NCBI RefSeq assembly: GCF_020886695.1
Contig: NZ_AP024485.1
Coordinates: 1,125,001-1,189,000, forward strand
Direction: 5' to 3'
Source of the DNA: Pseudodesulfovibrio sediminis
Lineage (GTDB): Bacteria; Desulfobacterota; Desulfovibrionia; Desulfovibrionales; Desulfovibrionaceae
DNA length: 64,000 nucleotides
In this document: piece after piece, positions 45,522 through 54,404 of the stretch
Layout: each line of letters starts with the position of its first letter
Position numbering within the stretch: the stretch's first letter is position 1
Position numbers and translations under genes: made by a program
The notes under the pieces: model-generated
The model's input: only the letters and a program-made list of their open reading frames with translations
What the model was told of the DNA's origin: nothing
Databases searched by the model: none

Positions 45522-47442
45522 AGCTCATGCCTCCTGCTTCGAAAGGAGCCTTCGCAGCATCCAAAATCAACTGCGCGGCTTCTTCCAATGAAACCAATCC
45601 GGGGTCTTCTCCGTCTCGTGAACGAATATTGACGCACCCGGCTTCCACCTCTGTATCACCGATTACCAACATATACGGGATTTTCTCAACCTGAGCTTCC
45701 CGAATCTTGAATCCAAGCTTCTCGTTGCGCGTATCCGCTTCGATACGAATACCTTTTGATGCAAACAACGCCTTGGCTTTCTTTACAAAATCAAGCTGAG
45801 CATCTGTCACGTTCAGCAAACGCGCCTGTACTGGAGCCATCCAGACAGGATACGCACCAGCACAATGCTCCGTCAAGACGCCGATGAAGCGTTCGATGGA
45901 GCCGAGCATGGCGCGATGGATCATGACGGGCCTGTGCCGTTCACCATCCTCGCCGACATATACTATGTCAAACCGCTCTGGCAAGGTGAAATCCACTTGA
46001 ATTGTACCGCACTGCCAGGAACGTCCGATGGAATCGCGCAGATGAAAATCGATCTTGGGACCGTAAAAAGCACCGTCGCCTTCGTTGATCTGGTATTCCA
46101 TGCCGGATTTTTCAAGCGCCTGACGCAGCCCTTCGGTGGCCACATCCCAGTCCTGATCAGAGCCGATGGACTTCTCCGGACGGGTGGACAGCTCCACGTC
46201 GAATTCATAGTCGAACAGTGCGTAGATGTCCTGATAAAATTTGATGAGATCGAGAATCTCTTCTTCCACCTGATCAGGGCGGCAGATGAGGTGCGCATCA
46301 TCCTGTGTGAAGGACCGGACGCGCATGAGACCATGCAACACACCGGACTTCTCGTGACGATGCACCACGCCCAGCTCGAAATATCGCTGGGGCAGATCAC
46401 GGTAGCTCATGATTTTCCGCTTGTAGATCATCATGTGCGCCAGGCAGTTCATGGGCTTGATGCCGTACGCCTGATCGTCGATCTCCGTGAAGTACATGTT
46501 CTCACGATAGTTCTCGTAGTGACCGGACTTCTCCCACATCTCGCGCTTCAGGATGAGCGGTCCCTGAACGAGATCGTATCCCCGCTTCAGGTGCTCCTTG
46601 CGCTCGAAGTCTTCGAGAATGGCACGCAGCAGCATGCCGCGAGGATGCCACAGAGACATGCCGGGGCCGACGTCTTCGTTGAAGGAGAACAGGTCAAGCT
46701 GCTTGCCGAGCTTGCGGTGATCACGCTTCTTGGCCTCTTCCAGGCGGAACAGGTACTTCTTGAGCGCCTTGGGGTCCTGCCAGGCAGTTCCGTAGATGCG
46801 CTGGAGCTGCTTCTTGTTCTCGTCACCGCGCCAGTATGCACCGGCCACGGACAACAGCTTGAACGCCTTGATCATGCCGGTACGGGCCACGTGCGGGCCG
46901 CGGCACAGATCAGCGAAGTCGCCGTGCGTGTATATGGAAAATTCATCGCCGCCCAGGTCGTCCATGATCTCGGGCTTGTAGTCTTCACCCTTTTCGGAGA
47001 AGAACTGCTTGGCCTCGTCAACGGACATGGTGGTACGGGAAAACTCTTTGTTCGCACCCACGGAGCTGAGCATCTCTTTTTCGATGGCTTCAAGATCTTC
47101 GGGCGTGAACGGACGTTCGTAATCGAAGTCGTAGTAAAATCCGTTCTCGATGGAGGGACCGATGGTCACCATGGCGGCCGGGAAAAGCTTCTTCACGGCT
47201 TCAGCCATGAGGTGGGCTGCGGAGTGACGGATAACACCCAGCCCCTCTTCGCTATCCGCGAAGACGGGCTCGATGGTAGTACACGTTCCGGAAACGGCAG
47301 TAGACAGATCAACAACGGTGTCTCCGCACTTGGCGGCCACGACCTTCTTGAACTGCTTCTTGGACAGGCCCTCGGCAAGGGCATCGGCACACACGGCGCC
47401 GTCGGCCAATTCGATCTGCTTTCCAGCAACGTCAACTTGCAC
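45505..47442 (-). CDS. thrS: Threonine-tRNA ligase
   Basis: 645 residues from a GTG start with AAGGAG eight bases upstream. Domains in order are TGS (1-60), the editing domain with HSAAHLMAEAVKKLFP (zinc/His motif, about 72-90), and the class II catalytic core with RYFELGVVHRHEKSGVLHGLMRVRSFTQDDAHLIC (about 360-395) and motif 3 HRAMLGSIERFIGVL. The anticodon-binding domain is C-terminal. It is the first protein gene of the operon, and its last codons contain the infC ribosome-binding site and start. Confidence 0.98.
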   Translation of the reverse strand: MQVDVAGKQIELADGAVCADALAEGLSKKQFKKVVAAKCGDTVVDLSTAVSGTCTTIEPVFADSEEGLGVIRHSAAHLMAEAVKKLFPAAMVTIGPSIENGFYYDFDYERPFTPEDLEAIEKEMLSSVGANKEFSRTTMSVDEAKQFFSEKGEDYKPEIMDDLGGDEFSIYTHGDFADLCRGPHVARTGMIKAFKLLSVAGAYWRGDENKKQLQRIYGTAWQDPKALKKYLFRLEEAKKRDHRKLGKQLDLFSFNEDVGPGMSLWHPRGMLLRAILEDFERKEHLKRGYDLVQGPLILKREMWEKSGHYENYRENMYFTEIDDQAYGIKPMNCLAHMMIYKRKIMSYRDLPQRYFELGVVHRHEKSGVLHGLMRVRSFTQDDAHLICRPDQVEEEILDLIKFYQDIYALFDYEFDVELSTRPEKSIGSDQDWDVATEGLRQALEKSGMEYQINEGDGAFYGPKIDFHLRDSIGRSWQCGTIQVDFTLPERFDIVYVGEDGERHRPVMIHRAMLGSIERFIGVLTEHCAGAYPVWMAPVQARLLNVTDAQLDFVKKAKALFASKGIRIEADTRNEKLGFKIREAQVEKIPYMLVIGDTEVEAGCVNIRSRDGEDPGLVSLEEAAQLILDAAKAPFEAGGMSYSFSG

Positions 47443-47493
47443 TACTCAAACTCCTTATATGCCTGAAAAAATACAGGACCTTTAAAACGATGA

Positions 47494-47518
47494 AAGGGAG
47501 GCCTCTGAGGCCTCCCTT
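47494..47518 (-). terminator. Terminator after tRNA-Val
   Basis: A perfect 10-bp palindromic stem with a one-base centre occupies 47496-47516 (GGGAGGCCTC / GAGGCCTCCC). On the minus strand it is followed by TTTC. It lies between the tRNA and thrS. Confidence 0.75.
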
Positions 47519-47530
47519 CCGGGGATGTTC

Positions 47531-47605
47531 TGGTAGGCGCGGAGGGATTTGAACCCACGACCCTTTGCACGTCAAGCAAATGCTCTCCCCCTGAGCTACG
47601 CGCCT
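47531..47605 (-). tRNA. tRNA-Val (anticodon GAC)
   Basis: 75 bases with an encoded CCA. The acceptor stem AGGCGCG/CGCGCCT, D stem GCTC/GAGC, anticodon stem TTTGC/GCAAA with loop TTGACGT, and TTCAAAT T-loop are all present. Loop bases GAC give the valine anticodon. The T stem GTGGG/CCCTC has one T-T mismatch at its second pair. It is read toward thrS. Confidence 0.95.
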
Positions 47606-47625
47606 TCTCGTCGAAGCGAGATGTG

Positions 47626-47654
47626 TAACTATATGTGGAGCGGTCTGATGTCAA
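47626..47654 (-). promoter_or_regulatory. Promoter of tRNA-Val
   Basis: On the minus strand a consensus -35 TTGACA (47649-47654) is followed by TATAGT (15-base spacer) or TAGTTA (17-base spacer) as -10, ending about 20 bases upstream of the tRNA 5' end. Confidence 0.65.
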
Positions 47655-47862
47655 GCGGCATGTGATATTTTTTTCATTTTTTTTCAAAGGTAATAAAGCT
47701 TAAATGGAAGCTGTTTGCACCAGAATCGACGGATATAAATGCATACCGCAGGTGAACGGAGAAACTCCCCGTGCTTCAAGCGTCCCCGCCAAGGCTTCTC
47801 CCGCCTCGCTCCACCGCCGAAAAAGCCACGCCTCCAGCCCTCCATTCACCACAGAAAAACGC

Positions 47863-48552
47863 TTACCCAATGGCCGCCAAAGCCTCCGACACCATCGCGC
47901 CCACAGTGATGTCATAAACATCGTCACCGCGAAAGGTCCGTATCTCGACGGCATCACCTGTGAGCGTCTCCAGCTTCTCCCGCGCGCCCTCTGCCTTAAT
48001 CAGGCCGAGCACCCAGGCGGCATAGGCGCGGTTGTAGGCGTCCGGGTCATCCAGCCCGGCTATGAGGAAGCGCTCGCCATGCGCGACCAACTCAGGACGC
48101 GCCTCGGCCAAACGAGCCAGCCCCCAGTACACATCGCGACGCAATTCAGGGTGATCGAGAAAATTCCCGTCACAGTCGGCGTCACAGAAAATATATGAGA
48201 CCAGAATCTTGTGAAACTCCTTGGCGATCTTCGCGTTCAAGGCCATGGCTTCGCCCATGAAATGCGGAATACCCCATCCGAGATTGCCGGACTCCTCGTT
48301 CATGAACCACATGAGCGTGCGCATGAGTACACGCGCCTTTTCCATGGAAGCCTCGGCCATGCGGTCCGCAGTCATCCCAAAGACTATGACTGAACGCCAC
48401 CGCACGGCTTCGTCCTTGTCCAGCCGCAGGTTGAGCAGGGGCGGCACCAGGTCGCCAGGACGATATTCGGTCAGTTCTGCGAGGCGGTCCTGCCAGTTGT
48501 CGGCTGCCAGAATCTCACGGAGCTCCTTCTTGGTCTTGCGAAATCGGGACAT
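47863..48552 (-). CDS. DVU0298-like HEAT-repeat protein
   Basis: 229 residues from ATG 48552 (AAGGAG five bases before); a GTG two codons upstream is the alternative. Helical pairs such as DLVPPLLNLRLDKDEAVRWRSVIVFG and HPELRRDVYWGLARLAEARPELV resemble HEAT repeats. Two nearby cysteines (FCDADCDGNFL) are notable. It looks like the family typified by D. vulgaris DVU0298, known mainly from sulfate reducers and without assigned function. It lies downstream of a terminator, so it has its own promoter. Confidence 0.82.
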   Translation of the reverse strand: MSRFRKTKKELREILAADNWQDRLAELTEYRPGDLVPPLLNLRLDKDEAVRWRSVIVFGMTADRMAEASMEKARVLMRTLMWFMNEESGNLGWGIPHFMGEAMALNAKIAKEFHKILVSYIFCDADCDGNFLDHPELRRDVYWGLARLAEARPELVAHGERFLIAGLDDPDAYNRAYAAWVLGLIKAEGAREKLETLTGDAVEIRTFRGDDVYDITVGAMVSEALAAIG

Positions 48553-48570
48553 ACGCACTCCTTACAATAA

Positions 48571-48600
48571 AAAAAGGGGACTGTCACAAGACAGCCCCCT
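48571..48600 (-). terminator. Intrinsic terminator after the YkgJ-hypothetical-TPR operon
   Basis: GGGG-a-CTGTC pairs with GACAG-c-CCCC around ACAA (48577-48598); on the minus strand it is followed by TTTTTTT. Confidence 0.88.
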
Positions 48601-48642
48601 TAATATAAACATATTTTTCAGAGTCGCAAGTAGGAACGAATC

Positions 48643-49266
48643 CTATTTGTTGTTTTCCTCGACTTCCTTTTTGAACTCTTCAGGCACATCGAAACCGGAC
48701 TCCTCCGCTTTGGCTATGCATTTGGCCGCATCTACCCAATTTTCGAAATGGGCATCCACGATGGCCTTGTTGTTCCATGCAGGCCCGAAATGGGAGTGCT
48801 TTTCAAGGATGACCTTGAGCATCTTGTCCGCTTCCTCGAACTCGCCCATGGCGATGAGCAGCGAAGACATGGTGGCCTGAGCCTGCGCAAACTCCGGGTC
48901 CAGCTTCAAGGCTTTTTTCAGCGCCTTGTGCGCCTTGTCCAGATCGCCCTGCTGCATGAGCACGAATCCGATGTTGCCCCAGGGCACAGAGAAGAACGGA
49001 CGCTGCTGCGTGGCCTGGATGTTGTAGTTCAGACAGGACTCAAGGTCGTCACGCTGCAAGGCGATACCGCCGAGCTGCACGTACCCTTCTGCCATGCGCG
49101 GAGAATGCGCCACGGCATCGAGGAACTCACGCTCCGCTTCCTGAAAATCCCGGCGGGACAGATACGCCACACCCAGGTTGTAATGGGTGTTGCCGCAGGT
49201 GGGGTTCGCCACCAGCTTGGCTTTGAGATCGGCAATGTAATCATCAATATTGTCGAAGTTTTCCAT
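48643..49266 (-). CDS. Tetratricopeptide repeat protein
   Basis: 207 residues with about four TPR units: GNTHYNLGVAYLSRRDFQEAEREFLDAV, GYVQLGGIALQRDDLESCLNYNIQA, VPWGNIGFVLMQQGDLDKAHKALKKAL and FAQAQATMSSLLIAMGEFEEADKMLKVIL regions. No signal peptide. It is the last gene of an operon with a YkgJ-like protein and a small hypothetical, so it may scaffold that system. The terminator follows at 48571-48600. Confidence 0.92.
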   Translation of the reverse strand: MENFDNIDDYIADLKAKLVANPTCGNTHYNLGVAYLSRRDFQEAEREFLDAVAHSPRMAEGYVQLGGIALQRDDLESCLNYNIQATQQRPFFSVPWGNIGFVLMQQGDLDKAHKALKKALKLDPEFAQAQATMSSLLIAMGEFEEADKMLKVILEKHSHFGPAWNNKAIVDAHFENWVDAAKCIAKAEESGFDVPEEFKKEVEENNK

Positions 49267-49280
49267 GGCTATCTATCCCC

Positions 49281-49646
49281 TTAAGGCTCAATGTTATGTT
49301 TCTTGCAATGCTCTGCATACCACAGGCAAAAGTCATAAATAGGACGAATCTTTTCGAAATTCATGACCATCATGACGTTGAATTCATTTACCTGATCAAT
49401 GTATTCCTGATTGGCGTGCTTGCCCGTCTCCCTGATGAAAAGCTGGCTAAGCTGTGCAGAGGTGTATCCGGTCTTGTCCTGACGGATGTCGATGGGATCG
49501 AAGGGAGCCGCGAACGGGTCCCAGTTTTCATACCCCATGCGGTCCACGAACTTGCGACGTCTGGGAGACATCTTGTCGTACATGAACCGCTTGCGGTCTG
49601 CGACATCCTTGTCAGAGTATTCTTCGTAATTCAGCGTCTTGGTCAT
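49281..49646 (-). CDS. Conserved hypothetical protein
   Basis: 121 residues, mostly helical and charged, with NWDPFAAPFDPIDIR as the most distinctive part and two cysteines near the C-terminus (DFCLWYAEHCKK). I do not recognise a family. Its ATG shares one base with the stop of the YkgJ-like gene (TAATG), so translation is coupled, and the TPR gene starts 14 bases after it. Confidence 0.8.
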   Translation of the reverse strand: MTKTLNYEEYSDKDVADRKRFMYDKMSPRRRKFVDRMGYENWDPFAAPFDPIDIRQDKTGYTSAQLSQLFIRETGKHANQEYIDQVNEFNVMMVMNFEKIRPIYDFCLWYAEHCKKHNIEP

Positions 49647-50485
49647 TATTTCTTCCCGCCGCCCAGAACTATGGACTCGCCACAGCTCTCACAGGAGGAC
49701 TTTGATTCAGTACAGGAAGCGCATGCTGCGGACTTGGGAGCTTCCTCTGCGTCAGGCGCAACAACTTCATGAGCGGGCTCCGCGCCAACGCCCAGTTCTC
49801 TTTCAAGATGCTCTTTGGGAATAACCAGTTTGGCCTCGCCGCCCACACCGAGATATTCCTCGTCGTAATCGGTGACAATGGCCATGGACAGGGGCAGCAG
49901 CATCTCGCCCAGCTCCTTGAAGCGGGAACCGATGCCTTTCTGCAGGTCGTTGCCGATCCCCAGAAGCTTGTCCAGTACGATATCCATATTCACTGTGGGA
50001 TATTTCTCCCCGCCCTTGAATCCGGCCTTGTTGCAGGTATGCGCCTCGCCTCCGATGGAGGTAGGCACACCGTACAAACGGCAGGTGATGGGACGGTTCT
50101 CGTAAATGGAGCACAGGTCGTTTTCATCCAGCAGGGGACACCGGACACGCGCCCGGGCCACTTCCATGAGGATCTCATTGGTGGGCTGCCCTGCCTGGCT
50201 GGCCTTGAAGACCTTGCGCTTGAGCTTGTGAATCTGGCGATCGGCCGCGTCCGCTCTGCTCAGAATCTGGGAGCGTTCCAGACCGGAAAATTTTTCGTTG
50301 AACTTGGCATTGATATACATGCCTTCGACCAGAGTCACGTCAAACAGGGCATAACAGCAGTCGGAACAGCCTTTGCCACATTTGACCAGATCACCCATCT
50401 CGTTTTCAAATTTTTTGAAAACAGCGTCGACTTCAGCGACTACGGCTTCATAATTTTGGAAATATTCTGTGAAATCAAGCGCCAT
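49646..50485 (-). CDS. YkgJ-family cysteine cluster protein
   Basis: 279 residues. CGKGCSDCCYALFDVTLVEG (about 37-56), RVRCPLLDENDLCSIYENRPITCRLYGVP (about 112-140) and a further Cys in HTCNK form the Cys cluster of the YkgJ/Fe-S oxidoreductase-like family, thought to bind zinc or an iron-sulfur cluster. The C-terminus carries another cysteine-rich tail (CASCTESKSSCESCGES), an addition beyond the core domain. The role is unknown. It heads a three-gene operon. Confidence 0.88.
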   Translation of the reverse strand: MALDFTEYFQNYEAVVAEVDAVFKKFENEMGDLVKCGKGCSDCCYALFDVTLVEGMYINAKFNEKFSGLERSQILSRADAADRQIHKLKRKVFKASQAGQPTNEILMEVARARVRCPLLDENDLCSIYENRPITCRLYGVPTSIGGEAHTCNKAGFKGGEKYPTVNMDIVLDKLLGIGNDLQKGIGSRFKELGEMLLPLSMAIVTDYDEEYLGVGGEAKLVIPKEHLERELGVGAEPAHEVVAPDAEEAPKSAACASCTESKSSCESCGESIVLGGGKK

Positions 50486-50617
50486 CTATATTGCTCCTCG
50501 TTCGGCCTGGAACAGCTGCCAGACCAAGGGGGTGTTGTTGCTCAGATCAATTAAGTCGTGATTCGAAACCGTCAACCGGTAGGGACGAGAAAAGTCGGCT
50601 TATGGAGCCGAGAGGAT

Positions 50618-50640
50618 AAAAAAAGACGCCCGTAGGCGAC
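50618..50640 (-). terminator. Second terminator-like hairpin downstream of the ferredoxin gene
   Basis: On the minus strand GTCGCC-TACG-GGCGTC (one mismatch) at 50625-50640 is followed by seven T. It lies 30 bases beyond the first terminator. Confidence 0.65.
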
Positions 50641-50667
50641 AGTGATGCCTCTGGAGCATCCGGTAGC

Positions 50668-50708
50668 GAAAAAAACGGAACGGGAGCGACAAAGAACTGC
50701 CGCTCCCG
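50668..50708 (-). terminator. Intrinsic terminator of the ferredoxin gene
   Basis: CGGGAGCG (50701-50708 side) pairs with CGCTCCCG (50681-50688 side) with a 12-base loop; the minus-strand transcript then reads TTCCGTTTTTTT. Confidence 0.8.
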
Positions 50709-50727
50709 AACCATTTCAGAATAAAGA

Positions 50728-50916
50728 CTAGTTTTCTTCGATGGTGATAGCGTCGGATTCACAAACCTCAACGCAGGATTCACAACCAAGACATTCGTCT
50801 TCGTTCACTGCAACAGCTTTGCCGTCCTGCAGTTCGTAAACTTCAACGGGACAAACGTCTACACATTCGCCGTCGCCGGTGCACTTGTCGTTGTCAATAG
50901 TAATTGCGTAACCCAT
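50728..50916 (-). CDS. Small 7Fe-type ferredoxin with Asp in the first cluster motif
   Basis: 62 residues from ATG 50916, with GGAGG upstream. The second cluster motif is complete (Cys42, Cys45, Cys48, Cys52). The first reads Cys12-TG-Asp15-GE-Cys18-VDV-Cys22-Pro: aspartate replaces the second cysteine, as in Desulfovibrio africanus ferredoxin III, where a [3Fe-4S] cluster converts to [4Fe-4S] or takes up another metal. It is a soluble electron carrier; the acidic sequence (pI clearly low) is usual. It is monocistronic with one or two terminators. Confidence 0.95.
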   Translation of the reverse strand: MGYAITIDNDKCTGDGECVDVCPVEVYELQDGKAVAVNEDECLGCESCVEVCESDAITIEEN

Positions 50917-51204
50917 TTCTTCCTCCAGAAATAATTTGGGATGCCTGCTCAATGCAAGCCTGTTTTCGTGTGCCGTCCGCCTTAGTGGCCGAGATCCAAC
51001 ACACCTTTTCAATGTACGAATCCGACCGGTAAAGGCCGGGCACGAATTTGCTGATATATTCAAGCCAGCCCTGTGTCAAGACATGAAAACGCTTTTCATA
51101 TTTTACTTAAATGCAAAGATACCCCAAGAAGGTTGTGGAACATCACGGACTCGTTTACTCTGCGGCTTCTGTCACAAGACTAATCTTATTTCATGAGGAT
51201 ACAC

Positions 51205-52407
51205 ATGTTCACCAATGAAGAACTGAAAAAATATGCTGAGACATTATGGTGGGGACTCTCCACCGCCCGGACCAACCCCTACGAACCGGGCGACTATGTT
51301 CTGCTGCGTTTTGATACCGACGCGCTGCCTCTGGCCGAAGTCATGTTCGACCTGCTCATTGAAAAAGGGCTCAACCCTGTTCCCAGACAAAACATGACCA
51401 CGAAAATGGACCTGTCCTTCTACGGCAAAGGGTCCAAGGAACAGCGCACGGATATCCCGGCAGGAGACAAGGAGTTCATCGGCAACCTTAACGGCCTCAT
51501 CTCACTCATTGCCCCGGCCTCGCTGACACACCTGCAGAACGTTGACCCAAAAAAGATCGGTGAAGCTGCGGTGGCCCGCAAATTCATGCGCGACATAATG
51601 GAAAAACGCGAACAGACCGGCGATTTCGGCTGGACCCTGTGCGTCTACCCCACCAAGGCGCTGGCAGAATCCGCAGGGCTTTCCATGAAAGACTTCAAAG
51701 AGCAGGTAGTCAAGGCATGCTTTCTGGATGCCGACAACCCGCCGGCAAAATGGGCCGAAATTTTCGACGAAGCCGAAAAGGTCAAGGCATGGCTCAACGG
51801 TCTGCCCATCGAGCATGTGCACATCAAATCCGAAAACACCGATCTCATCGTCGTGCCCGGCGAAGAGCGCCGCTGGCTTGGCGTGTCCGGTCACAACATC
51901 CCGTCGTTCGAGATTTTCCTTTCGCCGGACTGGCGCGGAACCGAAGGCATCTATTATGCCGACCAGCCGTCCTTCCGCTCCGGCAACTATGTGGAAGGGG
52001 TTCGCCTGACCTTTGAAAACGGCATCGCGGTCAAGACCGAGGCCAAGGTCGGCGACGAATTCGTTGCCAAACAACTCACGCTGGACGAAGGCGCCAATCG
52101 ACTGGGCGAATTCTCCCTCACCGATCGTCGTTTCTCCGAAATCAGCGCGTTCATGGCCAACACCCTCTTTGACGAGAACTTCGGCGGCGATCAGGGCAAC
52201 TGCCATGTGGCCGTGGGCGCATCGTATGCGGACACCTACGCAGGCGACCAGTCCACACTTGATGCCGAAAAGAAGAAGACCCTCGGTTTCAATGACTCGG
52301 CCCTTCACTGGGATCTGGTCAACACCGAACAGAAGACCGTCACCGCCACCCTGAAAGGCGGCGAGGAAGTTGTCATTTATACTGACGGCGAATTCCAATA
52401 CGAGTAA
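51205..52407 (+). CDS. M29-family aminopeptidase
   Basis: 400 residues from ATG 51205 (AGGA five bases upstream). The pattern TARTNPYEPGDYVLLRFDTDALPLAEVMFD at the start, TDLIVVPGEERRWLGVSGHNIPSFEIFLSPDWRGTEGIY in the middle (about residues 207-250) and GNCHVAVGASYADTYAGDQS near 333-352 are those of the M29 thermophilic aminopeptidase family, two-cobalt or two-zinc enzymes. It probably trims peptides in the cytoplasm. The next gene starts 33 bases later. Confidence 0.88.
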   Translation: MFTNEELKKYAETLWWGLSTARTNPYEPGDYVLLRFDTDALPLAEVMFDLLIEKGLNPVPRQNMTTKMDLSFYGKGSKEQRTDIPAGDKEFIGNLNGLISLIAPASLTHLQNVDPKKIGEAAVARKFMRDIMEKREQTGDFGWTLCVYPTKALAESAGLSMKDFKEQVVKACFLDADNPPAKWAEIFDEAEKVKAWLNGLPIEHVHIKSENTDLIVVPGEERRWLGVSGHNIPSFEIFLSPDWRGTEGIYYADQPSFRSGNYVEGVRLTFENGIAVKTEAKVGDEFVAKQLTLDEGANRLGEFSLTDRRFSEISAFMANTLFDENFGGDQGNCHVAVGASYADTYAGDQSTLDAEKKKTLGFNDSALHWDLVNTEQKTVTATLKGGEEVVIYTDGEFQYE

Positions 52408-52440
52408 TCCGAACAGCGCATACAGAAGCCGGAGAACACT

Positions 52441-54399
52441 ATGTCCGAACGCAATATATACCTTGAAACAATCCTCCCGGAAGAGGCTGTTTCGCTTGCC
52501 AAACACGCCCTGAAGCGGGAGCCGCTCATGGACACCGAGACCCTGCCCACGCACCTGGCTGCCGGGCGGGTCACGGTCGAGCCCATATATGCCCGCTATT
52601 CCTCGCCCACCTTCCACGCTGCGGCCATGGACGGCATTGCCGTGCTCTCGGCCTCAACATTTGCGGCCCGCGAAGATCAGCCGCTGGAGCTGAGCCACGG
52701 GGATGGTTTTCTGTTCGTGAACACCGGCAACCCACTGCCCGAGGGCATGGACGCGGTCATCATGATCGAAAATGTGGTGCAAAAGGACGAGGTCACTGTT
52801 CACATAGATTCTCCGGCGTTTCCCTGGCAGCACGTGCGCCGTATAGGCGAGGATATTGTCGCCACCGAACTGCTCATATCCCAGAACCGCGAGCTGACTC
52901 CGGCGGACATCGGCGCCCTGCTCTCAGCGGGTATTTACGAGATCAAGGTACGCGAGAAGGTCAGGGCCACGTTCCTGCCCACCGGCGATGAGGTCATGAA
53001 TTTTCTGGACAAACCAGAGCCGAAGGCCGGACAGGTCATCGAATCCAACTCACAGGTTTTCAAGGCGTATGCCGATTCATGGGGTATTGAAGCCACATGG
53101 GCTGAACCAACCCCTGACGACGAGGACGCATTACGCGCAGCCGTCATGAAAGGGCTTGCAGACGGCAACCACATCGTCATCGTGGGCGCCGGCTCCAGCG
53201 CAGGCAGCAAGGACTACTCCAAGAAGGTCTTCAAATCCATCGGCACTGTGCTGGTTCACGGCATTTCCATCATGCCGGGCAAGCCCACACTGGTAGCCAT
53301 TTCCGATGAGCGGAGCGGCTATCCGGGCCGTCTGCTGGTGGGAGCACCGGGCTATCCGGTCTCCGCCATCATCTGCCACGAAAAAATCCTCGGCCCCATC
53401 GCACACTGGCTCATGGGCAAAAGCGTGCCTGACCGCCGAGAGGTCGATATCACCCTGGCCCGCAAGACGCCTTCCAAGCCGGGCATGCGCGAGGCTATTC
53501 GCCTGGCAGCCGGTCGCATAGGCGACCGCATCATCGGCGCACCCATGGCGCGTGGGGCAGGCATGATCACGACCATGACCAAGGCACAGGCCGTGACCTT
53601 CATCCCCAGAGAATCCGAAGGCGTTGAGCAGGGCGAAACGGTCCGCGCCGAACTGATGGTGCCGGAGAGCGACCTTGATCGTGTCCTGATCCATGTAGGC
53701 AGTCACGACAACACGCTGGATTTACTTGCCAACGAACTCATGGGATTGGAAAAGAACCCGCTGCGTCTGGTGTCCAGCCACGCCGGTTCCATGGGGGGAC
53801 TGACCGCGCTGAAAGCCGGGTCCGCCCTGTTTGCCGGCGCACACCTGTTTGACCCGGAAAGCGGTGATTTCAACTTCCCGTTCATTGACCGGTATCTGCC
53901 CAACATGGACGTGACCGTCATCAACCTGGCCATCAGGCATCAGGGATTGATCGTGGCCAAAGGCAACCCGCTGGACATACAGGGCGTGGACGACCTGACC
54001 CGTGAAGATGTCCTGTTCATCAACAGGCAACGAGGCGCAGGCACCCGCATTCTCCTTGATCACCACCTGAAACAGGCCGACATCAACCCCCGCGACGTGC
54101 AGGGATACGAGAATGAGGAATTCACACACATGGCCGTGGCCGTGAACGTGCTCACCGGGGCCGCTTCGTGTGGACTGGGCATCTATGCCGCAGCACAGGC
54201 TCTGGACATCGACTTCGTGCCTTTGGCTCATGAGCGGTATGATCTGGTTATCCCCACAAGTCACTTGCAGGAGGAACGAATCCAGACTCTGCTCGCAACC
54301 ATCCGCTCGGATGAAGTCAAAACCAAGATCAGCACTCTCGGTGGATATGAAACGGATTTGACCGGTCAGGAGATGAAACCGGGTGTGGGATTGGGATAG
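52441..54399 (+). CDS. MoeA-like molybdopterin protein fused to a PBP-like domain
   Basis: 652 residues. Residues about 1-400 are MoeA: LAAGRVTVEPIYARYSSPTFHAAAMDGIAV, NTGNPLPEGMDAVIMIE, the RRIGEDI motif, FLPTGDEVM and GAGSSAGSKDY..LVHGISIMPGKPT..GYPVSA (cofactor-binding loops). From about 415 to 652 a periplasmic-binding-protein-like domain follows (LIHVGSHDNTLDLLANELM, SSHAGSMGGLTALKAGSALFAGAHLFDPESG, AAQALDIDFVPLAHERYDLVIP), probably cytoplasmic and ligand-sensing. MoeA inserts molybdenum (or tungsten) into molybdopterin; the extra domain may sense the oxyanion. Such fusions occur in anaerobes. The gene converges on the Csp gene. Confidence 0.9.
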   Translation: MSERNIYLETILPEEAVSLAKHALKREPLMDTETLPTHLAAGRVTVEPIYARYSSPTFHAAAMDGIAVLSASTFAAREDQPLELSHGDGFLFVNTGNPLPEGMDAVIMIENVVQKDEVTVHIDSPAFPWQHVRRIGEDIVATELLISQNRELTPADIGALLSAGIYEIKVREKVRATFLPTGDEVMNFLDKPEPKAGQVIESNSQVFKAYADSWGIEATWAEPTPDDEDALRAAVMKGLADGNHIVIVGAGSSAGSKDYSKKVFKSIGTVLVHGISIMPGKPTLVAISDERSGYPGRLLVGAPGYPVSAIICHEKILGPIAHWLMGKSVPDRREVDITLARKTPSKPGMREAIRLAAGRIGDRIIGAPMARGAGMITTMTKAQAVTFIPRESEGVEQGETVRAELMVPESDLDRVLIHVGSHDNTLDLLANELMGLEKNPLRLVSSHAGSMGGLTALKAGSALFAGAHLFDPESGDFNFPFIDRYLPNMDVTVINLAIRHQGLIVAKGNPLDIQGVDDLTREDVLFINRQRGAGTRILLDHHLKQADINPRDVQGYENEEFTHMAVAVNVLTGAASCGLGIYAAAQALDIDFVPLAHERYDLVIPTSHLQEERIQTLLATIRSDEVKTKISTLGGYETDLTGQEMKPGVGLG

Positions 54400-54404
54400 G
54401 CTGA

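Noticed and set aside
45865-47466. A 533-codon plus-strand frame opposite thrS
   Set aside because: Antisense of the conserved thrS coding region, with no recognisable domain; long shadows are common at this GC content.
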